Source of the DNA: Bacillaceae bacterium
GTDB lineage: Bacteria; Bacillota; Bacilli; Bacillales; Amphibacillaceae
Assembly (NCBI GenBank): GCA_030152985.1
Contig: JASLIE010000029.1
Span: 1 to 9,384, forward strand
Reading direction: 5' to 3'
Length of the DNA: 9,384 nucleotides
Below the pieces are notes generated by a model that saw nothing but the letters and a program-made list of their open reading frames with translations, was not told the origin of the DNA and made no database searches. Position numbers and translations under genes: made by a program. How positions within the stretch are numbered: position 1 is the stretch's first letter; the number at the start of each line of letters is the position of its first letter. Shown here one piece after another: positions 1 to 7,637 of the stretch.

Positions 1-109
1 AGTCGTCGATATTTCTATTAGTATATAAGAAATGGCTCAAGCTATTTTGATTTGAAATTGAAGCGATGTATTTAAAATGATACAATTAGTAAGAAGGAGC
101 GAATGCTAA
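1..109. other. Leader upstream of mutA, possible end of an upstream gene
   Basis: No complete gene fits here. One + strand frame (from base 3) is open to a TGA at 48-50 and would encode a hydrophobic and basic tail ending KKWLKLF, so an upstream gene could finish here, but 15 codons prove nothing. The other two + frames have stops at 19-21 and 26-28. The reverse strand has no ATG in this stretch. A weak A/T-rich hairpin (30-36 with 41-47, loop TCAA, one G-U pair) followed by a T-containing run could be a poor terminator. There is no room for a complete cobalamin riboswitch and I see no B12-box sequence. Confidence 0.3.
58..86 (+). promoter_or_regulatory. Candidate sigma-A promoter of the mut operon
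   Basis: TTGAAG (58-63, four of six matches to TTGACA) is separated by 17 bases from TACAAT (81-86, five of six matches to TATAAT). A TG dinucleotide at 78-79 gives an extended -10 element. Transcription would start near 93, directly before the AAGGAG ribosome binding site at 94-99, leaving a very short leader. A second combination, TTGAAA (52-57) with TAAAAT (73-78), has a short 15-base spacer and is less attractive. Transcription could also come from an upstream gene outside the window. Confidence 0.4.
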
Positions 110-1813
110 ATGATTGATAAAATGAAAGCAATATCATTTCCAGAAGCTACTGATGCTGAATGGAAAGAAACTGCAGTAAAATCTTTACGTGGAATGCCTT
201 TTGAAAAACTAATTACAAAGACACTTGAAGGGGTCGAAATTCACCCACTTTACACACAAGAAACACTCAAAGAATTACATAATAAATTAGATACGATGAC
301 TGCAACAATTCGTCATACTAAGGACACATCGAGTTGGACTATTGCTCAAGACAACTATGCTAAAACGGACTCGGACTTTCTAACGGCACTGACAGATTCA
401 ATTGAACGTGGAAACGAAGCGATTGTCTATCATGGTGACCGACCGCTCAATTGGTCAAAATCAGTATTGGATGAATTGTCAGAATTAATTGTCAAATATC
501 CAGTTATCTTTACAAATTTAAGCAAGGACGATCAAATTTTATCAATTTTCGATCGTGTTTCAGCAGAAGACCGCGATAAGGTTCGTGGCTATGTCTTTGG
601 TGAAGAAGTAAATTTATCAGATTTTACTCACATTCGAACACAAGAAATTAATTTAGTAGAAGAACACTTAGCTGGAGCTGACGCAGTGACTGAGCTTGCA
701 CTCACACTTGCTAAAGCAGCAGAAGAAGCGACAAACTATTCAAGCTTTGAAAGCTTTTCTAAAGCTGCTGTTGTTCGCTATGCATTGGATACGGAATTCT
801 TTTTAGAAATTGCTAAATTGCGTGCTTTTCGTATTTTATGGCAAACATTCGCAGAAGCATACGGGGAAGACAGCTATCAGACAGTTCCAGTTTACGCTGA
901 GAACTCTTTACGTACCTTCTCTAAACTAGATGAATATGTGAACTTACTACGTGCAGGTAATGAAGCTTTAGCCGGTGTCTTAGGTGGGGTTGATACGATG
1001 TCAATTTACCCACATGATATTTTAACTGGGCCAACGGCATTATCTGTTCGCTTTGCCCGAAACTTACAACTTATTATTAAAGAAGAAACTTATGTTGATG
1101 ATGTTATCGATCCGGCTGGCGGATCATATTTTGTCGAATCACTAACAAATGACTTTGTCGAACTAGCTTGGGACTTATTTTTAGAAATTGAAGCACAAGG
1201 TGGCTATTCACAATATAAGGAAAGTGGACAACTAGCCAAGCGTTTAACCGAAAAGCGTGAGGCGCGTGAATTAGCAGTTGCTACAAATAAGAAGTCTTTA
1301 ATTGGGACAAATATTTATGCGGACTTAACAACACCAGCTAAAGATACAGAAGGGGCTGTCACGGTAAGCAATCGTTTAGCAGAACCATTTGAAAGCTTTC
1401 GTTCCCACTTTGAAAACAAACAGCCTGAGGTTGTTCTACTTACCTTTGGTCAACTGAAAGACTTTAAACCGCGTGCAGATTTCGTGAGTGGTTTTTTAGC
1501 AACAGCAGGTATAGCTGCTAAACAGAGTCCAGCATTTGAAACAGTTCAAGCAGGTAGACAGTGGATAGAAGAAAATCAGTTTGATTATGGAGTGATTTGT
1601 GTCAGCGCAAAAGACACAGAAGAAATTGTAGATGAATTAATCACAGACTTACCAGAGAATAAATTAATTGATGTCGCTGGTAATTATGCAGAAGATGTCG
1701 TCAGTCGATGGAAGGCTGCTGGAATTAACGACTTAGTTTACCAGGGTCAAAATCGTGTTGAAAAAATCAAAGCCTTAAAAGAAGTATGGGAAGGAGCCGG
1801 AACAAATGAATAA
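110..1813 (+). CDS. mutA: Methylmalonyl-CoA mutase, small (beta) subunit
   Basis: This is the 567-residue non-catalytic subunit of heterodimeric adenosylcobalamin-dependent methylmalonyl-CoA mutase, a cytoplasmic enzyme interconverting (R)-methylmalonyl-CoA and succinyl-CoA. Seen: a mutase TIM-barrel region at roughly 35-430, including an [11 protein letters not shown] stretch and a [13 protein letters not shown] stretch parallel to those in MutB. A flavodoxin-like C-terminal domain runs from about 439 to 567. That domain lacks the cobalamin-binding DxHxxG motif; the equivalent place reads [10 protein letters not shown] (449-458), resembling the RDFGxRExF-type sequence of known small subunits. 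This is the expected state of a structural subunit, not a defect. It is shorter than the roughly 638-residue Propionibacterium MutA. The ATG at 110 is chosen because AAGGAG (94-99) lies 10 bases upstream; the ATG at 122 would leave too large a gap. The gene overlaps mutB by 8 bases. Confidence 0.93.
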   Translation: MIDKMKAISFPEATDAEWKETAVKSLRGMPFEKLITKTLEGVEIHPLYTQETLKELHNKLDTMTATIRHTKDTSSWTIAQDNYAKTDSDFLTALTDSIERGNEAIVYHGDRPLNWSKSVLDELSELIVKYPVIFTNLSKDDQILSIFDRVSAEDRDKVRGYVFGEEVNLSDFTHIRTQEINLVEEHLAGADAVTELALTLAKAAEEATNYSSFESFSKAAVVRYALDTEFFLEIAKLRAFRILWQTFAEAYGEDSYQTVPVYAENSLRTFSKLDEYVNLLRAGNEALAGVLGGVDTMSIYPHDILTGPTALSVRFARNLQLIIKEETYVDDVIDPAGGSYFVESLTNDFVELAWDLFLEIEAQGGYSQYKESGQLAKRLTEKREARELAVATNKKSLIGTNIYADLTTPAKDTEGAVTVSNRLAEPFESFRSHFENKQPEVVLLTFGQLKDFKPRADFVSGFLATAGIAAKQSPAFETVQAGRQWIEENQFDYGVICVSAKDTEEIVDELITDLPENKLIDVAGNYAEDVVSRWKAAGINDLVYQGQNRVEKIKALKEVWEGAGTNE

Positions 1814-3962
1814 GCCAGATTTTAGTCAGCTAAAGCCGAATGTAAGTGATGTAAATAAAGAAGGAAAATTAGATTTAAAAGAACCGGTTCATACAAATGA
1901 AGGAATAGAGATTAAACATTTATATACACGTGAAGATATTAAAGATGTCGAACATTTGAAAGACTATCCAGGCATTGCTCCAAATACAAGAGGACCTTAT
2001 CCGACAATGTATGCAGCACGTCCATGGACTGTCAGACAATATGCTGGATTCTCAACAGCAGAAGAAAGTAACGCTTTTTACCGCAGAAACTTAGCTATGG
2101 GGCAAAAGGGACTTTCAGTCGCATTTGACCTTGCTACACACCGTGGGTATGATTCAGATCACGAACGTGTGACAGGAGACGTTGGTAAAGCTGGTGTTGC
2201 AATTGATTCAGTTGAAGATATGAAAATATTATTTGATGGGATTCCGCTTCATGAAATGTCTGTTTCAATGACGATGAACGGAGCTGTTCTACCAGTCATG
2301 GCATTCTATATCATTGCTGCTGAAGAACAAGGTGTTACACCTGAACAACTTTCAGGAACAATTCAAAATGATATCCTAAAGGAGTATATGGTAAGAAACA
2401 CGTATATTTTTCCACCTGAAATGTCGATGAAAATAATTGCAGATATTTTTGAGTATACATCAAAATATATGCCACGCTTTAACTCAATATCAATTTCAGG
2501 CTATCATATGCAAGAAGCAGGAGCTACGGCGGATATTGAACTTGCTTATACTTTAGCTGATGGTCTTGAATATGTTCGAACTGGACTAAAAGCTGGTATT
2601 GATATTGATTCTTTTGCACCAAGACTTTCGTTTTTCTGGGCAATCGGTAAAAATTATTTTATGGAAATTGCTAAAATGCGTGCCGCACGTAAAATGTGGG
2701 CACAAATGATGAGTACATTTGACCCGAAAAATCCGAAAACACTAGCACTAAGAACACACTCGCAAACATCTGGGTGGAGTTTAACAGAGCAAGATCCATT
2801 TAACAATATAACGCGCACCCTAATTGAAGCAAATGCGGCGGCGATGGGTCATACACAATCACTTCATACAAACGCACTTGATGAAGCAATTGCTTTACCG
2901 ACTGATTTCTCTGCTCGGATTGCTCGAAATACGCAGTTATTCTTGCAAGAAGAAACACTCATGACAAACGTAGCTGACCCATGGGGTGGTTCATACTATG
3001 TAGAAAGATTAACAGATGAACTCATCGATAAGACGTGGGATCTAATCGAAGAAATCGAGGACTTAGGTGGGATGACAAAGGCAATTGAAACTGGCCTACC
3101 TAAAATGAAAATTGAAGAAGCGGCAGCCAAACGTCAAGCTCAGATTGATTCAAAAGCTGAAACAATTATTGGTGTAAATAAATATCAGTTAGAAGAAGAA
3201 GAGCCAATAGATATTTTAGATATTGATAACACAGTGGTACGTGAAAAACAAATTGAACGTATTAATGAAATGAAGCGTACCCGTAATGAGGAAGCAGTGC
3301 AAAAGGCGCTTGCGACATTGACAGAAGCAGCACGTACAGGAAATAAGAATTTACTGGCCTGTGCAGTTGATGCGGCGCGTGAGCGTGCAACAATTGGTGA
3401 AATCTCAGATGCAATTGAAGAAGTTTCAGGAAGACATAAGGCGGTGATTAGATCAGTGAGTGGTGTATACAGTAAGAACTTCTCAGATCAAGAAGAAATT
3501 GAAGAAGTCATCGAAATGACTGAAGAATTCTTGGTGAATGAGGGACGTCGTCCGAGAATTTTAATTGCTAAAATGGGTCAAGATGGTCATGACCGTGGTG
3601 CTAAAGTCATCGCATCATCATTTGCTGACTTAGGATTTGATGTTGATATTGGTCCTTTATTCCAGACACCGAAAGAAACAGCAGCTCAAGCAGCAGAAAA
3701 CGATGTCCATGTGATTGGTGTAAGTTCGCTTGCAGCAGGGCATAAGACGCTCGTTCCTGAGTTAAGAAAAGAACTTGAAGCAATCGGACGGGAAGATATT
3801 TTGATTGTAGTTGGTGGCGTAATTCCAGCTCAAGATTATGAACAGTTGAGAGAAGATGGTGCTGTTGCGATTTTTGGTCCGGGAACAGTGATTCCAGTTT
3901 CAGCTCAACTTGTAATTGAGAAAATTTATGAAAACCTTGGTTATGAGGAAGTTGCAGAATGA
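1806..3962 (+). CDS. mutB: Methylmalonyl-CoA mutase, large catalytic (alpha) subunit
   Basis: The 718-residue catalytic subunit uses adenosylcobalamin to rearrange (R)-methylmalonyl-CoA to succinyl-CoA by a radical mechanism. The TIM barrel occupies about 40-540 and the cobalamin-binding domain about 580-712, with the DxHxxG motif complete (D593, H595, G598; H595 is the lower cobalt ligand, with K589 nearby). By alignment from memory with Propionibacterium MutB, Y79, R197, Y233 and H234 match the active-site residues Y89, R207, Y243 and H244. Y79 and R197 are the pair that distinguishes methylmalonyl-CoA mutase from isobutyryl-CoA mutase (Phe/Gln), which supports the substrate call. Length is normal (about 728 in Propionibacterium). 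AAGGAG at 1791-1796 lies 9 bases before the ATG, inside the end of mutA. The 8-base overlap with mutA and 4-base overlap with meaB suggest translational coupling of the complex. The alternative name scpA is used in some annotations. Confidence 0.97.
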   Translation: MNKPDFSQLKPNVSDVNKEGKLDLKEPVHTNEGIEIKHLYTREDIKDVEHLKDYPGIAPNTRGPYPTMYAARPWTVRQYAGFSTAEESNAFYRRNLAMGQKGLSVAFDLATHRGYDSDHERVTGDVGKAGVAIDSVEDMKILFDGIPLHEMSVSMTMNGAVLPVMAFYIIAAEEQGVTPEQLSGTIQNDILKEYMVRNTYIFPPEMSMKIIADIFEYTSKYMPRFNSISISGYHMQEAGATADIELAYTLADGLEYVRTGLKAGIDIDSFAPRLSFFWAIGKNYFMEIAKMRAARKMWAQMMSTFDPKNPKTLALRTHSQTSGWSLTEQDPFNNITRTLIEANAAAMGHTQSLHTNALDEAIALPTDFSARIARNTQLFLQEETLMTNVADPWGGSYYVERLTDELIDKTWDLIEEIEDLGGMTKAIETGLPKMKIEEAAAKRQAQIDSKAETIIGVNKYQLEEEEPIDILDIDNTVVREKQIERINEMKRTRNEEAVQKALATLTEAARTGNKNLLACAVDAARERATIGEISDAIEEVSGRHKAVIRSVSGVYSKNFSDQEEIEEVIEMTEEFLVNEGRRPRILIAKMGQDGHDRGAKVIASSFADLGFDVDIGPLFQTPKETAAQAAENDVHVIGVSSLAAGHKTLVPELRKELEAIGREDILIVVGGVIPAQDYEQLREDGAVAIFGPGTVIPVSAQLVIEKIYENLGYEEVAE

Positions 3963-5041
3963 GTAAACGACATGGCAATAGTCAACCGAACAGTGCCATG
4001 TATGTGATGGATGGAGTACCGAGCTCACATGATGGAACAAAGAAGCGGGCCCGTAGACGATTTGTGAAGAAAGAACGTAAGCTTGATATTGATGAATTAT
4101 TCACTCAAATCAAGTCAGGTTCTCGTCTTGACTTAGCTAAAGGAATTACCTTACTTGAAAGTATTGCTCCACATGACCGGAAAGCCAGTCAAGCCTTACT
4201 TCAAAAAGCATTACCTTACACAGGTAAAAGTATTCGTGTCGGAATCACTGGTGTACCTGGCGCTGGAAAAAGTACCTTTATCGAAAGTTTTGGTCTTTTG
4301 TTAAGTAAACTGGGCTATAAAGTGGCTGTACTTGCAATTGATCCGAGTTCTTCATTAACTGGCGGAAGTGTTTTAGGTGATAAAACAAGAATGGAAGAAT
4401 TAGCAAGTGATCCGAATGCATTTATTCGCCCTTCACCAACATCGGGTACATTAGGTGGCGTGCATAGAAAAACGCGTGAAACAATGTTACTGTGTGAAGC
4501 TGCAGGTTTTGATGTTATTTTAATTGAAACCGTCGGAGTCGGTCAAAGTGAAACAGCTGTTAGAAATATGGTTGATTTCTTTATGCTGCTTGCACTGACA
4601 GGTGCAGGTGATGACTTACAAGGTATGAAGAAGGGAATAATGGAACTAGCAGATTTAATTGTTGTAAACAAAGCAGATGGTGATAATAAACGTCGAGCAG
4701 AACGTACGATGCGTGAGTATAGGCAAATCCTTCACTTCCTTCAACCAGCATCTCCTGGTTGGACATCAGATTCTACCTCTGTTTCTTCACTTGAGCGTAG
4801 AGGATTTGAAAAAGTTTGGGACATCATCTTGAAATTTAAAGAGGTCATGACAAAGTCAGATTACTGGGATATACGCAGACAGGAGCAAACAAGAGATTGG
4901 TTCCACGATATGATTCAAGATGAACTCATATCTAACTTTTTTAGTGAAGCAGGTAAAAAAGAAAGAGTACGGGAACTAGAAGAAGAATTAATCAAAGGTA
5001 AGTTAACAGTAGCAAGTGCAGTTGATAAGCTGTTTGAATGA
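3959..5041 (+). CDS. meaB: MeaB/ArgK-family G3E GTPase, mutase chaperone
   Basis: This 360-residue protein belongs to the MeaB (formerly ArgK) GTPases, which bind methylmalonyl-CoA mutase, gate delivery of adenosylcobalamin and protect the enzyme from inactivation. Seen: P-loop GVPGAGKST (98-106), the [18 protein letters not shown] region (128-145), the ETVGVGQSE switch segment (190-198), the NKAD guanine-specificity motif (237-240), and a C-terminal helical arm ending [10 protein letters not shown] that is typical of the family dimer. The ATG overlaps the mutB stop as ATGA, with GAGGAA (3945-3950) 8 bases upstream. The first 40 or so residues form an extension rich in polar and basic residues (RARRRFVKK) ahead of the usual helical start; I recall similar starts in other Bacillaceae MeaB proteins. 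The position directly after mutB makes the mutase partner almost certain. The old label 'arginine/ornithine transport ATPase' is not appropriate. Confidence 0.95.
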   Translation: MSKRHGNSQPNSAMYVMDGVPSSHDGTKKRARRRFVKKERKLDIDELFTQIKSGSRLDLAKGITLLESIAPHDRKASQALLQKALPYTGKSIRVGITGVPGAGKSTFIESFGLLLSKLGYKVAVLAIDPSSSLTGGSVLGDKTRMEELASDPNAFIRPSPTSGTLGGVHRKTRETMLLCEAAGFDVILIETVGVGQSETAVRNMVDFFMLLALTGAGDDLQGMKKGIMELADLIVVNKADGDNKRRAERTMREYRQILHFLQPASPGWTSDSTSVSSLERRGFEKVWDIILKFKEVMTKSDYWDIRRQEQTRDWFHDMIQDELISNFFSEAGKKERVRELEEELIKGKLTVASAVDKLFE

Positions 5042-5044
5042 GCT

Positions 5045-5078
5045 GAATCTGCTCTTAAATGAGCAGATTCTCTCTTTT
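5045..5078 (+). terminator. Intrinsic terminator of mutA-mutB-meaB
   Basis: A perfect 10-bp stem, GAATCTGCTC (5045-5054) with GAGCAGATTC (5061-5070), closes a 6-base loop and is followed by a T-rich tract, TCTCTTTT (5071-5078). It begins 3 bases after the meaB stop. It separates the mut operon from the fad operon, so the two are probably transcribed independently. Confidence 0.88.
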
Positions 5079-5087
5079 AATAAAAAA

Positions 5088-5101
5088 AGAAAGGGTTTTC
5101 A
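5088..5101 (+). promoter_or_regulatory. Degenerate cre-like sequence (possible CcpA site)
   Basis: AGAAAGGGTTTTCA resembles the catabolite-responsive element consensus TGWNANCGNTNWCA at eight of its ten defined positions. The mismatches are the first T and, more seriously, the C of the central CG. It sits directly upstream of the candidate fadN -35 element. Carbon catabolite repression of parts of the FadR regulon by CcpA is known in B. subtilis, so the idea is reasonable, but an A/T-rich palindrome of this quality can occur by chance. Confidence 0.25.
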
Positions 5102-5130
5102 TTGCGAAAAATTGGATAATGATTTAATAT
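5102..5130 (+). promoter_or_regulatory. Candidate promoter of fadN-fadA-fadE
   Basis: TTGCGA (5102-5107) lies 17 bases before TAATAT (5125-5130). In an overlapping alternative, TTTAAT (5123-5128) is preceded by an extended -10 TG (5120-5121), with a 15-base spacer. Neither is a strong consensus, so the exact start is uncertain; it would fall near 5135-5138, upstream of the FadR operator. A promoter is required somewhere between the mut terminator and fadN, and this is the best candidate I can see. Confidence 0.4.
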
Positions 5131-5170
5131 AGTAAATAAGAAACTAAAGCATTATTTTTTTAGTTAATTA

Positions 5171-5188
5171 TGAATGAGTATTCATTCA
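5171..5188. promoter_or_regulatory. FadR operator
   Basis: TGAATGAGTATTCATTCA is an 18-bp inverted repeat with 7-bp arms (TGAATGA/TCATTCA). It fits the published B. subtilis FadR consensus TGAATGAMTANTCATTCA at every position except the first variable one (G where M is A or C). FadR is a TetR-family repressor released by long-chain acyl-CoA. The site lies 24 bases before the fadN ATG and downstream of the candidate promoter, where bound repressor could block initiation or elongation. Induction by fatty acids is inferred from this. Confidence 0.88.
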
Positions 5189-5198
5189 AATGAAATTG

Positions 5199-5206
5199 AG
5201 GGAGGA
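5199..5206 (+). promoter_or_regulatory. Ribosome binding site fixing the fadN start
   Basis: AGGGAGGA is a strong Shine-Dalgarno sequence 6 bases before the ATG at 5213. The frame is also open from an earlier ATG at 5174, but that codon lies inside the FadR operator and has no ribosome binding site. The 13 residues it would add are not part of the dehydrogenase fold, so 5213 is preferred. Confidence 0.85.
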
Positions 5207-5212
5207 TTATTC

Positions 5213-7618
5213 ATGAATCAAAAGATTAAACGCGCTGCAGTTTTAGGTTCAGGAGTCATGGGGTCAGGAATTGCTGCTCATCTAGCGAATTTAGGAATAC
5301 CCACACTAATGTTAGATGTTGTACCGAAAGAACTAACTAAGGAAGAAGAAGCAAAAGGTCTAACCTTAGAAAGTAAAGCAGTGAGAAACCGAATTGTTAA
5401 TCAAAATAAACAAGCCTTAACTAAACAGAAGCCTTCACCAATTACGTCAAAGTCAAGCCTGGACTTAATTGAAACCGGTAACATGACAGATGATATGAAA
5501 AGATTAAGTGAAGCAGATTGGATTATAGAAGTCGTTGTTGAAAATTTAGAAATTAAAAAACAAGTATTTTCCCAAGTTGAAAAATATCGTAAGGCAGGTT
5601 CAATTGTCAGCTCAAATACATCAGGTATTTCAATTGAAGCAATGATTGAAGATGTTGAACCAGAAATGCAAAGACATTTCTTAGGTACTCACTTCTTTAA
5701 CCCGCCGCGTTACTTAAAATTATTAGAAGTTATTCCAACGCAATATACAGATCCAGATGTCTTAGAGTTCATGAAAACATTTGGCGAAGACGTATTAGGA
5801 AAAGGGGTCGTTGTTGCCAAAGATACACCTAACTTTATTGGAAACCGGATTGGAACATACGGTTTACTCGTTACAGTTAGAGAAATGGTAAAGGCAGGTC
5901 TTTCTGTTGGTGAAGTAGACTCTGTTACGGGTCCAATGATCGGGCGTCCGAGTAGTGCGACATTCAGAACCTTAGATGTTGTAGGTTTAGATACATTTAT
6001 ACATGTTGCAAATAATGTTTATGAGCAAGTTGAAGGGGAAGAAAAGGATGTTTTTGAAATCCCGGAATTCATTAGTCAAATGGCTGAAAATGGTTGGCTA
6101 GGTGCTAAAACGAAAAAAGGATTTTATGAGAAGGTTCGCGGAGAAAAAGGAAGCGAGATTCTTGAAATTAATCCGGAAACACTTGAGTTTGGTCCCCGTA
6201 AAAAACTTAAGACAGCTGCAACAGAAATGGCAAAACAGCAAAAAGGCGCAGCTAAAAAAATAAAAACATTAATTTCACAAAAAGGTGATCAAGCGGGAGA
6301 CTTTGTTTGGTCAGTTATTAAACCCGTCTTAATTTACTCAAGTGAACTTGTAGGTGAAATTGCAGACGATATTGTAGCAATTGATGAAGCAATGCGCTGG
6401 GGGTTCGGCTGGAGTATGGGGCCTTTTGAAATCTGGGATGCAATCGGCTTAGAAAAATCTGTTGCGCGGATGAAGGAAGAGGGCGACACAGTTCCGAGCT
6501 GGGTTGAGGAATTAGCAAATTCAGAAACGCCACAGTTTTACAAAAAAACTGATACAGGCCTTGATTACTATGTCGGTGGCACTTACGTTACAAAAAAAGT
6601 CAATCCAAAAGAAATTGACATTAAGCGCTTAAAAGCTGAAAACGGTGTGATTAAGAAAAATTCAGGTGCAAGTTTAATTGATATGGGAGACGGTGTCTGT
6701 CTACTTGAATTCCATTCACATAGTAATGCACTTGGGCTTGATACGATTCAAATGATTAATTATGCGATTGATACAATTGAATCAGATGATCAATATAAAG
6801 GACTAGTTATTGGTAACCAGGGTAAGAATTTCTCAGTTGGAGCTAACTTAGCGCTCATGTTAATGGAAGCACAAGATGATAACATTTTTGAACTGGACAT
6901 GGTTGTAAGACAGTTCCAAAACATGGCAATGAAAATTAAATATTCTGAAAAACCAGTCGTTTCAGCACCCTTTAATATGACGCTGGGTGGTGGAGCAGAA
7001 GTAACTCTACCAGCTGCAGCAGTACAGGCTTCACCAGAAACCTATATTGGACTTGTTGAAGTCGGTGTCGGGCTCATACCTGGCGGTGGTGGAACTAAAG
7101 AACTTTACTTAAAGATGTTACGCGGGATGCCTAAGGGCGTGAAATTCGACTTACAGCAAGTCGCAAACTCAGTTTTTGAAAAGGTAGCAACTGCAAAAGT
7201 AGCAACATCAGCAGAAGAAGCATATGAACTTGGCTTCTTAGATCAGCTAGATGGAATTAGTCGCAACGCAGACCATCAATTATATGATGCGAAGCAGCGT
7301 GTACTTGCACTTTCAATGTCAGATTACCAAGCGCCACAGCCTGAAAAAATTCCTGTTGTAGGGGATGCAGGTTATGCAACGATGTTATTAGGTGCAGAAG
7401 GACTTCACTTGAGCGGTTACGCATCTGAATATGATCTAGTTATTGCAGAAAAACTAGCTTATGTGATCTCAGGTGGACGTGTGAAAGAAGGCACATTAAT
7501 TGATGAGCAAGTCATGTTAGATTTAGAGCGTGAAGCTTTCTTAAGTCTAATTTCGAATCCAAAAACACAAATGAGAATGCAACATATGCTCGTTAAAGGA
7601 AAACCGTTAAGAAATTAA
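5213..7618 (+). CDS. fadN: 3-hydroxyacyl-CoA dehydrogenase/enoyl-CoA hydratase
   Basis: This 801-residue cytoplasmic bifunctional enzyme hydrates trans-2-enoyl-CoA and oxidises L-3-hydroxyacyl-CoA with NAD+, steps two and three of beta-oxidation. An N-terminal Rossmann domain begins with GSGVMG (12-17). By similarity to short-chain hydroxyacyl-CoA dehydrogenase, S137, H160, E172 and N211 are the catalytic or binding set. A C-terminal dehydrogenase domain follows (about 200-310), then a lysine-rich linker (about 328-362) and a second helical segment. The crotonase-fold hydratase domain is at about 490-680, with GGGAEV (E596) and GLVEVGVGLIPGGGGT (E616) supplying both catalytic glutamates. The dehydrogenase-then-hydratase order is the reverse of Escherichia coli FadB and is typical of Bacillus FadN. 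FadA follows after 19 bases. A FadR operator just upstream indicates fatty acid control. The ATG at 5213 is supported by the strong ribosome binding site. Confidence 0.95.
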   Translation: MNQKIKRAAVLGSGVMGSGIAAHLANLGIPTLMLDVVPKELTKEEEAKGLTLESKAVRNRIVNQNKQALTKQKPSPITSKSSLDLIETGNMTDDMKRLSEADWIIEVVVENLEIKKQVFSQVEKYRKAGSIVSSNTSGISIEAMIEDVEPEMQRHFLGTHFFNPPRYLKLLEVIPTQYTDPDVLEFMKTFGEDVLGKGVVVAKDTPNFIGNRIGTYGLLVTVREMVKAGLSVGEVDSVTGPMIGRPSSATFRTLDVVGLDTFIHVANNVYEQVEGEEKDVFEIPEFISQMAENGWLGAKTKKGFYEKVRGEKGSEILEINPETLEFGPRKKLKTAATEMAKQQKGAAKKIKTLISQKGDQAGDFVWSVIKPVLIYSSELVGEIADDIVAIDEAMRWGFGWSMGPFEIWDAIGLEKSVARMKEEGDTVPSWVEELANSETPQFYKKTDTGLDYYVGGTYVTKKVNPKEIDIKRLKAENGVIKKNSGASLIDMGDGVCLLEFHSHSNALGLDTIQMINYAIDTIESDDQYKGLVIGNQGKNFSVGANLALMLMEAQDDNIFELDMVVRQFQNMAMKIKYSEKPVVSAPFNMTLGGGAEVTLPAAAVQASPETYIGLVEVGVGLIPGGGGTKELYLKMLRGMPKGVKFDLQQVANSVFEKVATAKVATSAEEAYELGFLDQLDGISRNADHQLYDAKQRVLALSMSDYQAPQPEKIPVVGDAGYATMLLGAEGLHLSGYASEYDLVIAEKLAYVISGGRVKEGTLIDEQVMLDLEREAFLSLISNPKTQMRMQHMLVKGKPLRN

Positions 7619-7637
7619 TTTAAAGGGAGGAATTATT

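Noticed and set aside
1..109. Cobalamin riboswitch upstream of mutA
   Set aside because: The space is too short for the complete element and no B12-box-like sequence is present, although a part outside the window cannot be examined.
103..117. ATG at 103 giving a four-codon reading frame overlapping the mutA start
   Set aside because: It stops at the TGA at 115-117; nothing suggests a functional leader peptide.
1424..1813. Loss of the DxHxxG cobalamin motif in MutA read as a damaged mutase
   Set aside because: Small subunits of heterodimeric mutases normally lack it; the catalytic motif is intact in MutB.
3607..3978. 123-codon reverse-strand open frame inside mutB
   Set aside because: It lies antisense to the conserved cobalamin-binding domain. 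The predicted protein is Leu/Gln/His-rich low complexity, as expected for a codon shadow, and it resembles no family I know.
4581..4766. Short reverse-strand open frame inside meaB, and a similar one at 6318-6533 in fadN
   Set aside because: Both are small and fully inside conserved genes on the other strand; the compositions look like shadows.
5174..5212. Upstream ATG extending FadN by 13 residues
   Set aside because: The codon lies in the FadR operator, has no ribosome binding site, and the real ribosome binding site at 5199-5206 would be inside the coding sequence.
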